The notes below the pieces were generated by a model. It made no database searches. It saw nothing but the letters and a program-made list of their open reading frames with translations, and had not been told where the DNA came from. A stretch of DNA of 7,344 nucleotides from Candidatus Hodarchaeota archaeon (GTDB lineage: Archaea > Asgardarchaeota > Heimdallarchaeia > Hodarchaeales > YT1-039): positions 1-7,344 of the forward strand of contig JAEOTF010000471.1 of NCBI GenBank assembly GCA_016840025.1, read 5' to 3'. The position numbers and the translations under genes were made by a program. Below, in pieces: positions 1-4,839 of this stretch (the stretch's first letter is position 1; every line of letters starts with the position of its first letter).

Positions 1-1
1 A

Positions 2-451
2 AAAGAAGGATTGGCAAATGTTTTCATGGAATCGGGCTTGAAATATGAAGATGAGCTTAATGAAGCTGAATATTACGCAAAACTTAATGCCCTAGGAATA
101 TGGGAGAAAGATGTAGCATATGCCGATTATATCTATATAGTTGAATTCCACTACGATGCAGCAGGAAATGACCATGAGAACTTGAACGATGAATATATGG
201 TACTTGGCAATAAAGGCGACACTCCTATAGATATGACAGGATGGACAATAAAAGATGAGGCAAATCACATCTTTACTTTCCCCCAATTTGTGATGGAACC
301 CGAAGAAATTGTAACAATTTATACTGGATCAGGAACGAATACTGGGGATTCTCTTTACTGGAACAGTCAAGGAGCAGTATGGAATAATCAGGGGGATACC
401 ATATATTTGAGAAATTCTGGTGGAGAATTGATTTTATCTTACGAGTATTAA
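2..451 (+). CDS. SNase-like nuclease C-terminus plus lamin-tail domain (5' partial)
   Basis: The reading frame is open to the left edge, so the gene starts outside the window and its N-terminal part, including the nuclease active site, is not seen. The first ~38 residues (KEGLANVFMESG, then ELNEAEYYAKLNALGIW) match the last helices of the staphylococcal/micrococcal nuclease fold, whose usual ending is an AE-x-AK-x-x-x-x-GIW motif. The remaining ~105 residues look like a lamin-tail (LTD) domain: an opening strand YIVEFHYDAAGND, the core EYMVLGNKGDTPIDMTGWTI, then FTFP, YTGSGTN, VWNNQGDTIYL and a closing Y-E-Y. LTD domains are immunoglobulin-like and often sit C-terminal to secreted archaeal and bacterial nucleases. 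The protein therefore probably degrades extracellular DNA or RNA, with LTD as an adhesion or binding module. A TAA stop ends it 33 bp before the convergent neighbour's stop. The domain calls are fairly secure; catalytic competence cannot be judged. Confidence 0.85.
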   Translation, partial: KEGLANVFMESGLKYEDELNEAEYYAKLNALGIWEKDVAYADYIYIVEFHYDAAGNDHENLNDEYMVLGNKGDTPIDMTGWTIKDEANHIFTFPQFVMEPEEIVTIYTGSGTNTGDSLYWNSQGAVWNNQGDTIYLRNSGGELILSYEY

Positions 452-484
452 TAAAATCTTCTAAATTGGTCATACACACGTGCG

Positions 485-1309
485 CTAAGTAATCAACTTT
501 ATTTCTATTGTTTCAGCTATCGGTGCGCTCTTTTTAACCGATTCTACACCATTCATGCAAGCTGCTTTAGTTGTATATGCTTCACTCGAAATAATGATTT
601 CGTTGTTAGGCGCCCTCAATCTAAAGCGATATTGGCCACTAACATCCTTAAAAATCTCAAACCTCGAAGGTTTAACATAAGCAACTTTCCTTCGTTTGTG
701 CATTAATAGTAACGCCAAAGCAACTAACCCAAGAAGTCCTCCACCAATTGCATAGTAGCTATTGGATGTCTGCGCGCGCGCTGCAACTTCAGTAGTTTTC
801 AATATCTCCTCAGAAGTTTCAGTTTGAATGAGTTCCTGTGTTGTCGTCATAGTTGTAGTCGTTTGTGTAGTTGTAGATGTAACGGTTGATGAGGAAGTAG
901 TTGTTGTTGATGTGGGGAGAGGTGTCGGAGTGGGAGATGGGGTTGAGGGTGCAGTTGTTGTTGGAATTGGTGCGGGTATAGGTGTTGGAGGAGGAGTTGG
1001 GCTTGGTGTGGGAGTAGTTGTTGTTGGTTTAATAATTTCTTGCCCACATAAAGGAGGTTTACATACTTTGCAAGGTACATATCCCATACTCTTTGCATTA
1101 CATGCATCGGAAAACCAAATTTTATTTTCAGGATATATTTTTCCTGCCCAATAGCAACTTGGATAGTGATATTTATCACTTTTTCTGCTACCACAGTATT
1201 TGCCTTGTTGTGCAATTGTTGTAAAAGAAATCGAATAATTGAGAAATAGGATAGTAAGAAGTATAATAACTAAATAGACCTTCTTGGTAGAGCTACAATT
1301 CAATCTCAC
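485..1309 (-). CDS. Membrane protein: outside Ada-like metal-binding domain, Thr/Pro linker, TM, DUF1508
   Basis: This is a 274-aa protein. The GTG start is supported by AGGAG at 1318-1322, 8 nt upstream. Residues 10-31 form a hydrophobic signal sequence or anchor. Residues ~37-85 resemble the Ada metal-binding domain as found in secreted proteins: Y-C-G-S-R-K-S-D-K-Y-H-Y-P-S-C, a PENKIWF core, then GYVPCKVCKP. Candidate metal ligands are H48, C52, C80 and C83, with C39, C70 and C88 as extra cysteines. Residues ~94-160 are an almost pure Thr/Pro/Ser linker, typical of O-glycosylated surface stalks. Residues ~186-203 are a transmembrane helix followed by KRRK, which by the positive-inside rule puts the C-terminus in the cytoplasm. 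Residues ~206-258 (RFEIFKDVSGQYRFRLRAPN, then SSEAYTTKAACMNGVESVKK) match the DUF1508/YegP fold. The function is unknown; a surface-to-cytoplasm sensor or a surface-anchored binding protein is inference. It converges on the nuclease gene. Confidence 0.85.
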   Translation of the reverse strand: MRLNCSSTKKVYLVIILLTILFLNYSISFTTIAQQGKYCGSRKSDKYHYPSCYWAGKIYPENKIWFSDACNAKSMGYVPCKVCKPPLCGQEIIKPTTTTPTPSPTPPPTPIPAPIPTTTAPSTPSPTPTPLPTSTTTTSSSTVTSTTTQTTTTMTTTQELIQTETSEEILKTTEVAARAQTSNSYYAIGGGLLGLVALALLLMHKRRKVAYVKPSRFEIFKDVSGQYRFRLRAPNNEIIISSEAYTTKAACMNGVESVKKSAPIAETIEIKLIT

Positions 1310-1317
1310 TTTAAGGT

Positions 1318-1322
1318 CTCCT
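1318..1322 (-). promoter_or_regulatory. Shine-Dalgarno AGGAG deciding the GTG start
   Basis: The minus strand reads CAGGAGACCTTAAA before the GTG at 1309, giving an AGGAG with an 8-nt spacer. This supports GTG over later in-frame methionines, which would lose the signal sequence. Confidence 0.7.
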
Positions 1323-1355
1323 GAGAATGAAAAAAATAGAATAAATGTATATCTA

Positions 1356-1365
1356 CTATTTATAG
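1356..1365 (-). promoter_or_regulatory. Archaeal TATA box for the Ada-like/DUF1508 gene
   Basis: The minus strand reads CTATAAATAG, a near-consensus archaeal TATA box. Transcription would start about 25 bp downstream, near 1335, leaving a leader of about 25 nt that contains the AGGAG ribosome binding site. The position relative to the GTG start is well suited. The element is itself almost palindromic, so it could also be read on the plus strand, but no plus gene begins at a suitable distance. Confidence 0.55.
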
Positions 1366-1472
1366 CGAGATAAAGATTTTCTTTGGTAGTAAAATAGAAT
1401 TTTCTTAAAATTTGAATATGTTCAGGAATTTCTTTTTGACAGAAATTACATGTATAGAAATTATTACTATAT

Positions 1473-1490
1473 GAGTTAGTTCAATAACTC
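1473..1490. repeat. Inverted repeat GAGTTA-N6-TAACTC
   Basis: This is a perfect 6-bp inverted repeat with a 6-bp centre (GTTCAA). It lies directly against the TATA-like TATATTA at 1491-1497 in the otherwise gene-free stretch 1310-1519. The position just upstream of a TATA box suits a regulator or activator site for the plus-strand gene that follows; no evidence beyond symmetry and position is available. A direct repeat AGAAATTA (1441-1448 and 1456-1463) lies just to its left. I see no RNA gene or other coding sequence in this stretch. Confidence 0.4.
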
Positions 1491-1497
1491 TATATTA
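1491..1497 (+). promoter_or_regulatory. Possible TATA box for the 1520/1614 gene
   Basis: TATATTA is centred 26 bp upstream of the ATG at 1520. That is the distance expected for a leaderless archaeal transcript beginning at that ATG, and it is one argument that the gene really begins at 1520 rather than 1614. In an AT-rich genome such matches are frequent, so this is weak evidence alone. Confidence 0.35.
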
Positions 1498-1519
1498 CAA
1501 AATCATATTTACATATTAG

Positions 1520-1613
1520 ATGAGGGAGATAAAAAAAAATAATCTCTATATCATACTCAATAGAAATACTCACCTTAGCACTCATAGTCATTACTATATA
1601 TTACGCATGGCAA
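1520..1613 (+). other. Probable N-terminal membrane-anchor coding extension, off frame by one base at an A9 run
   Basis: The frame of the 1614 gene stays open upstream to a TAA at 1530 and encodes a convincing transmembrane helix, EILTLALIVITIYYAWQ, running directly into MKKQV. No ATG, GTG or TTG exists in that frame upstream of 1614. An ATG at 1520 reads M-R-E-I-K-K in another frame into the nine-A run at 1531-1539. If that run is read as eight A, the two frames join as MREIKKIISISYSIEILTLA. The explanation could be an assembly or sequencing homopolymer error, slippage on A9, or a genuine frameshift mutation. In the sequence as given, the ATG 1520 frame ends at a stop about 35 codons on. Confidence 0.55.
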
Positions 1614-2018
1614 ATGAAGAAACAAGTTAATGCCACTATAGAGATGGCTAGAAGAGACAGAGAATTCAGATTACTAAAGGCCAAACTTCAAAAAGCATAT
1701 CATCCGATCTATGAAATTTTGAGAAGATCACAATTTCAAACAGTAAGACCTAAAGAAAAAGGTAACTATTCAATACAAAAACGTGAATTATTGGAAATTC
1801 AAAAAATCGTAAAGGATTATGGGTATTATTTAACTGATAGGCTTGAAAAACTACTTACAATAAAAATAATTAATGATATTCCAATTTATCCACCTTGGAA
1901 ACAAGAAGAATTGGATGACTACCTTGTCTTCCAACCAGTTGATTTAGATGAAATATATAATGATATTATGAACAAGACGGATGAATTGAGAAAAAGACTT
2001 GAAGAAATGTCAAATTAA
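1614..2018 (+). CDS. Unknown helical protein, probably membrane-anchored; annotated start likely too short
   Basis: I do not recognise the family. From the ATG at 1614 it is 134 aa, basic and helix-rich, beginning MKKQVNATIEMARRDREFRL and then AYHPIYEILRRSQF; the end (DIMNKTDELRKRLEEMSN) looks coiled. No ribosome binding site precedes 1614. The upstream codons in the same frame encode a hydrophobic helix ending YYAWQ, and helix-YYAWQ-KKQV is the pattern of small archaeal and bacterial proteins with one N-terminal membrane anchor and a cytoplasmic helical domain. The likely full protein is about 165 aa starting at 1520, with a one-base problem at the A9 run. Its stop overlaps the stop of the convergent membrane protein by 9 bp. 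Confidence 0.7.
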   Translation: MKKQVNATIEMARRDREFRLLKAKLQKAYHPIYEILRRSQFQTVRPKEKGNYSIQKRELLEIQKIVKDYGYYLTDRLEKLLTIKIINDIPIYPPWKQEELDDYLVFQPVDLDEIYNDIMNKTDELRKRLEEMSN

Positions 2019-2840
2019 ATCATTTATGGCAGCATATAAACGTTCATTTATGGTAGCATCCTTTTTACTCAAGTCTTTATATGTTCTTTTTTTTGAATTA
2101 TAGAAATAAATAATTGGAACTAATACTAAAGCAATGAAACCACATAATAATAAGAAAATTGGAAAGCGTGCACTTGCGTTAAAACTTGCAAGCACACTTT
2201 CGTTCAAATATACTTCGATTTCTGCACCGTAAATATCTAAATAAGAAATTTCAGCACTTCCAAAAGTTACTATTATTTCTTCATCTGACAGAATTGCTTG
2301 TTTTTTTGACGTTTGCCAATGACCATCAAACTCGTTCCAAATTTTGACTCTAAATGAATAAAGTTCTTTTCCATCATTTCTTACAGTTATGTTAACTAAG
2401 CCCGCGTCGGGTTCGTATTGAAGATATGGATACTCTACCCTTCCAACTCTGATGATCCTGACTGACATATATGCGTTCTTTTCAGCAGCGGTTCGTTCTG
2501 ACTCAATGCGCATTAAAGAAATACCCGAGTAAGTGAATAAAATAATTGCAAGAAGTAATGCTCCAATGGCGAAAATTTTCCTAAATTTATTAGCCTGTGC
2601 GTGCCCCCTGAATACTATCTCAGTAGAAAATAGGATGAGTGAACCAATTATTAACTGGATCCAGGTTCCTAATGATATGTGAATATCGGGGCGGATTGGG
2701 AAGTCAGCGGGGTCTCCAAAAAACCAATAATGTTGAGAGAACAGAATCATAAGATCAAGGATAAATAAACCGATTAGAATAATGCCAATTATTCGTAACC
2801 AACCCTTGATTTTCAAATTTATCAATCTCTTTTTAATCAA
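2010..2840 (-). CDS. Four-TM membrane protein with an outside beta-type domain, family unknown
   Basis: This is a 276-aa integral membrane protein of no family I recognise. Predicted transmembrane helices lie at about 15-35, 57-76, 88-110 and 226-247. Between the third and fourth is a ~115-residue hydrophilic segment (111-225) with alternating strand-like patterns (VNITVRNDGKELYSFRVKIW, AEIEVYL) that resembles an immunoglobulin-like or CARDB-like beta domain. It carries three N-glycosylation sequons (N150-I-T, N213-E-S, N221-A-S), consistent with an outside location. A basic tail (SKKRTYKDLSKKD) follows the last helix. TTG 2840 is the first usable start after an in-frame TGA; no clear Shine-Dalgarno precedes it, and TTG 2825 or 2816 are alternatives. 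It is the last gene of the minus-strand run, 16 bp after the broken small ORF. Its three hydrophobic N-terminal helices argue against a simple secreted protein. Confidence 0.75.
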   Translation of the reverse strand: MIKKRLINLKIKGWLRIIGIILIGLFILDLMILFSQHYWFFGDPADFPIRPDIHISLGTWIQLIIGSLILFSTEIVFRGHAQANKFRKIFAIGALLLAIILFTYSGISLMRIESERTAAEKNAYMSVRIIRVGRVEYPYLQYEPDAGLVNITVRNDGKELYSFRVKIWNEFDGHWQTSKKQAILSDEEIIVTFGSAEISYLDIYGAEIEVYLNESVLASFNASARFPIFLLLCGFIALVLVPIIYFYNSKKRTYKDLSKKDATINERLYAAINDLI

Positions 2841-2856
2841 TATTCATTACACTAGA

Positions 2857-2985
2857 TCAATAGAAAAAGAATATTTTGACTAGCGTGCGCGTCATAGTTA
2901 GGGTTTGATGAAAATTCGTATTAATCTCTGGCAAGATTTCATTCAATTTTTCTAACTGCTTAACTATCTCATAAGTTTAACTCAA
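2857..2985 (-). pseudogene. Small ORF with a perfect Shine-Dalgarno but an early in-frame TAA
   Basis: TTG 2985 sits 9 nt after GGAGG of a perfect TAAGGAGGTG, but its third codon is TAA. Read past that stop, the frame stays open for 39 codons (TYEIVKQLEKLNEILPEINT, then NFHQTLTMTRTLVKIFFFY) to a TGA at 2857. The first 15 residues look like an amphipathic helix, not noise. Starting instead at GTG 2995 gives V-I-E-F-E-L-N-L and a stop, and skipping one A of the AAA at 2976-2978 would join that start to the same downstream frame. It could be a decayed small gene, one with a sequence error, or a leader-peptide arrangement. Its place, 10 nt after the stop of the 127-aa gene and 16 bp before the membrane protein, fits an operon member. 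Confidence 0.4.
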
Positions 2986-2992
2986 ATTCAAT

Positions 2993-3002
2993 CACCTCCT
3001 TA
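2993..3002 (-). promoter_or_regulatory. Perfect Shine-Dalgarno TAAGGAGGTG without an intact gene
   Basis: The minus strand reads TAAGGAGGTGATT, fully complementary to the usual 3' end of archaeal 16S rRNA. It lies directly after the TGA of the upstream gene. The same AAGGAGGTG core precedes the ATPase TTG start at 4668, so this organism does use such sites for real genes. Here the following ORF is interrupted. Confidence 0.65.
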
Positions 3003-3009
3003 GATTTTT

Positions 3010-3393
3010 TCACTCATCAATGTAAATTATTCTAAACCTGATTTTTTCTTCCTCGAACAATTTGTTCCATTCAGGAAGTCCTGACTTGATTCTTGCTTTA
3101 TTAAATACGAAACGCTGTGCATCGTCACCAAGAAGTAACTGAAGATAATTTGCCTTTTCAGGATTTATTGGAGGTTCTATGGATATGTAGAAATGTAATC
3201 CCTTTCTTTTACTTCTACACATTGCAATTTTCTTAACTTTTATTCCATTATCTTGGCAGATTAAAACGATATTTCTAATATAACCTCTAAGCTCATCTTT
3301 ATCCAATACGCAGTCTAAATCCAGTTTTAATTCATTAACTAAAAAGTCGTTTGAGAGTATCTCTGGCAAATTCCCACATCCCTTTAAGCACAT
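3010..3393 (-). CDS. Small protein with primase-like (AEP-like) motif pattern, tentative
   Basis: This is a 127-aa protein. ATG 3393 is preceded by AAAGGA with an 8-nt spacer and overlaps the upstream gene by 59 bp. No family is certain. The visible order is a strand with D-x-D (LKLDLDCV, D25 and D27), a helix, a strand ending AMCRSKRKGLHFYISIEPP (H67), a helix with LLLGDD and NKARIKSGLPEWNKLF, and a last strand RIIYIDE. A strand-borne DxD, then a glycine-x-His strand, then a late strand ending in Asp is the motif order of archaeo-eukaryotic primases (PriS-like, LigD polymerase-like). The protein is much shorter than a usual AEP core, so it may be a minimal or degenerate member, or the resemblance may be chance. 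Position behind an AAA+ ATPase favours a replication role. A sequence search without such hits would lower this call. Confidence 0.6.
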   Translation of the reverse strand: MCLKGCGNLPEILSNDFLVNELKLDLDCVLDKDELRGYIRNIVLICQDNGIKVKKIAMCRSKRKGLHFYISIEPPINPEKANYLQLLLGDDAQRFVFNKARIKSGLPEWNKLFEEEKIRFRIIYIDE

Positions 3394-3790
3394 TTTCTAT
3401 TTCCTTTTGCAGTTCTTCAACTATATTTTTCTGTTCATGTTTTTCTTCCGAATAATGGATGGTTCTTGTGGGGATACGATCAGCCTTCCACTGGCGTCCT
3501 CTGTATTCCATTCTTCTGATTTGAATTTCGATTTTATTTTCAGCTTTGGTTGCAGGCTCTTCACGTTCAAATCGAGGCCTTATATATTCCTTTGGAATCA
3601 GCTTTCCAGTTTCTTTATAAACGTAATCTTGATAGAATTTGACGCCTCGCTTGCTTAGATATCTTCTTACATAGCCAATCTTTCCTCTTCTTGCAGTTTT
3701 GAAGTGCATCTCAATTTCTTTTGCGCATTCATCCTGTTGATCGTACCATTTTTTCGCAATAGTCATCCTAAAAGTTCGAGGAGAACTCAT
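3335..3790 (-). CDS. Basic protein of unknown function in the ATPase operon
   Basis: This is a 151-aa protein that I do not recognise. The ATG at 3790 overlaps the ATPase stop as ATGA, and the G-rich end of the ATPase gene (AGGGGGGAAA, 6 nt upstream) can act as the ribosome binding site, so translation is probably coupled. The N-terminal half is strongly basic and may be helical DNA- or RNA-binding (KKWYDQQDECAKEIEMHFKT, ARRGKIGYVRRYLSKRGVKF). The middle is charged and probably extended, and the C-terminal ~35 residues (NIVEELQKEIENVLKGMWEF) form an amphipathic or coiled helix. The pattern suits a DNA-binding partner or adaptor of the ATPase, but this is inference from context. The last 59 bp are shared with the next gene in another frame. 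Confidence 0.7.
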   Translation of the reverse strand: MSSPRTFRMTIAKKWYDQQDECAKEIEMHFKTARRGKIGYVRRYLSKRGVKFYQDYVYKETGKLIPKEYIRPRFEREEPATKAENKIEIQIRRMEYRGRQWKADRIPTRTIHYSEEKHEQKNIVEELQKEIENVLKGMWEFARDTLKRLFS

Positions 3791-4668
3791 TTGAATTTCC
3801 CCCCTATCTGTTTCTTTCTTGATGCGATCTTTTCTCTAGAATTATTTGCTGTTGTCTGTGCAATTGGATTCTCATCGAAATTAATCCAATTCATTAAGTG
3901 AATTATTCTATCAACATCTTTTGAGTTAACTACCGACCTTCCCTTCTCAAGAGCTGAAGCTTGTAAAAATGCTTGAAATTGTTTCTGCAATCTGAAGCCG
4001 TAAGTATCTTGAGCTCTGGCAATAACGGTAGTAGATGGCAGAATGGCCTGAGCGTATTTTTTCGGCAAACTTATCTTTTTATCACTTTTAGGCATACGCT
4101 TTAATTCAATATCACATTCATCAAGGTAGTCTAGACCCAAAATATAATCAAAAATCTTCTTTACCGTTTCAATGCTGTAGCTGTAACTAAAAGGAACTAT
4201 CCTTGACAGAAATCCGATTCTGCCCCAATTATGGCGTTGATCGTTTAACTCCTTTCCAGTAATTGCCGTTATAATTCCGCACTTGACGTGTTTATCTGAA
4301 GTTCTTTTATGTGCATAGGTAGAAATTGAGCCGATGCCTTCTTCTATCAATCCGTTCATCAACGTTATGAACGTTTTTACGGTTGATTCTTTTCTGGATA
4401 AAGGTTTTAAGAGGTCAGGAATGATTATATGGCGGATTTCTCCAGTTTCTATTTTCAGAAGATAGTCCCTTTCTATACCAAATGCCGTTGCATCGCTGAG
4501 GTAGACTATATTCTTATTTGAAATGAATTTTTTCATAACTTCAGTTTTGCCAGATTCTGGTTTAGCAATTATCAGTAGACTGTTTGGTTTTTGAACGTTC
4601 TCGATATATGCAGTATAGATTGTAAGCGTTATTACGTCGACAAGAGGTTCAAGATTCCTCAATTGCAA
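3787..4668 (-). CDS. AAA+-type P-loop ATPase, probably replicative helicase-like of a mobile element
   Basis: This is a 293-aa protein. TTG 4668 is chosen because a perfect AAGGAGGTG (4673-4681) precedes it by 6 nt; a second TTG at 4662 is possible. Walker A is A-K-P-E-S-G-K-T (35-42). A Walker B-like strand follows at 80-85 (HIIIPD). N148-x-G-R-x-GFLSR-x-VPF (147-160) holds R150 and R156 as candidate arginine finger or sensor residues, and FRLQKQFQAFLQASALEKGR followed by VNSKDVDRIIHLMNWIN (226-263) looks like the helical lid seen in MCM-like and related AAA+ ATPases. It is far shorter than chromosomal MCM and lacks its N-terminal zinc domain. Compact ATPases of this type are common in archaeal plasmids, viruses and integrated elements, with DNA unwinding or loading as the usual role. 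The C-terminal tail is basic. It heads a minus-strand operon, with coupling to the next gene. Confidence 0.8.
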   Translation of the reverse strand: MQLRNLEPLVDVITLTIYTAYIENVQKPNSLLIIAKPESGKTEVMKKFISNKNIVYLSDATAFGIERDYLLKIETGEIRHIIIPDLLKPLSRKESTVKTFITLMNGLIEEGIGSISTYAHKRTSDKHVKCGIITAITGKELNDQRHNWGRIGFLSRIVPFSYSYSIETVKKIFDYILGLDYLDECDIELKRMPKSDKKISLPKKYAQAILPSTTVIARAQDTYGFRLQKQFQAFLQASALEKGRSVVNSKDVDRIIHLMNWINFDENPIAQTTANNSREKIASRKKQIGGKFK

Positions 4669-4672
4669 TTAG

Positions 4673-4681
4673 CACCTCCTT
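4673..4681 (-). promoter_or_regulatory. Shine-Dalgarno AAGGAGGTG for the ATPase TTG start
   Basis: The minus strand reads AAGGAGGTGCTAATTG. A full anti-16S match with 6 nt from GGAGG to TTG 4668 decides the non-ATG start and shows that TTG is used as a genuine start in this genome. Confidence 0.75.
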
Positions 4682-4730
4682 CAGAGGCAGGGGGATCTTG
4701 TTTCTTAGAAATAACCCATGAGTGGGGGGG

Positions 4731-4743
4731 TATTTTATTTTTC
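4731..4743 (-). promoter_or_regulatory. Possible TATA box for the ATPase operon, next to a C7 tract
   Basis: The minus strand reads TGAAAAATAAAATA followed at once by seven C (4724-4730). The A/T block is placed to start transcription near 4710, giving a leader of about 40 nt before TTG 4668. A second A/T block (TTTAATAAAATAAATGG, about 4755-4771) is an alternative. The assignment is uncertain because the region is generally AT-rich. Confidence 0.35.
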
Positions 4744-4798
4744 ATTTATCTCACCACCATTTATTTTATTAAAGGAAACATTTATGTCATGAAGTACG

Positions 4799-4839
4799 GA
4801 CAGTATACTGTCAAGAGACAGTAACAAGTGATGACAGTA
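4799..4839. promoter_or_regulatory. Operator: 14-bp palindrome plus two GACAGTA repeats
   Basis: GACAGTATACTGTC (4799-4812) is a perfect 14-bp palindrome. The half-site GACAGTA recurs at 4817-4823 and 4833-4839, so copies begin 18 and 16 bp apart, and the last one runs into the ATG at 4839. Spacing near one and a half helical turns and overlap with the start region suit a repressor site for the winged-helix gene, and possibly for the divergent ATPase operon as well. Autoregulation by the 4839 gene is the simplest guess. Confidence 0.6.

Noticed and set aside
773..782. Alternating CG run (GCGCGCGCGC)
   Set aside because: It lies within the coding frame and encodes Ala-Arg-Ala near the end of the linker; a short Z-DNA-like run is not enough for a regulatory claim.
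828..1154. A 108-codon plus-strand frame rich in Val and Gly
   Set aside because: It is the complement of the Thr/Pro-rich linker and Ada-like domain of the minus-strand gene; its composition is a by-product of that linker, and it has no ribosome binding site.
847..1215. A 122-codon minus-strand frame rich in Gln, Leu and His
   Set aside because: It is an out-of-frame reading of the same Thr/Pro linker; the other frame has clear domains and a supported start.
3407..3901. Two hydrophobic, Phe-rich plus-strand frames
   Set aside because: They are reverse complements of Lys/Glu-rich coding sequence in the operon, which gives Phe/Leu/Ser-rich shadows; they have no start signals.
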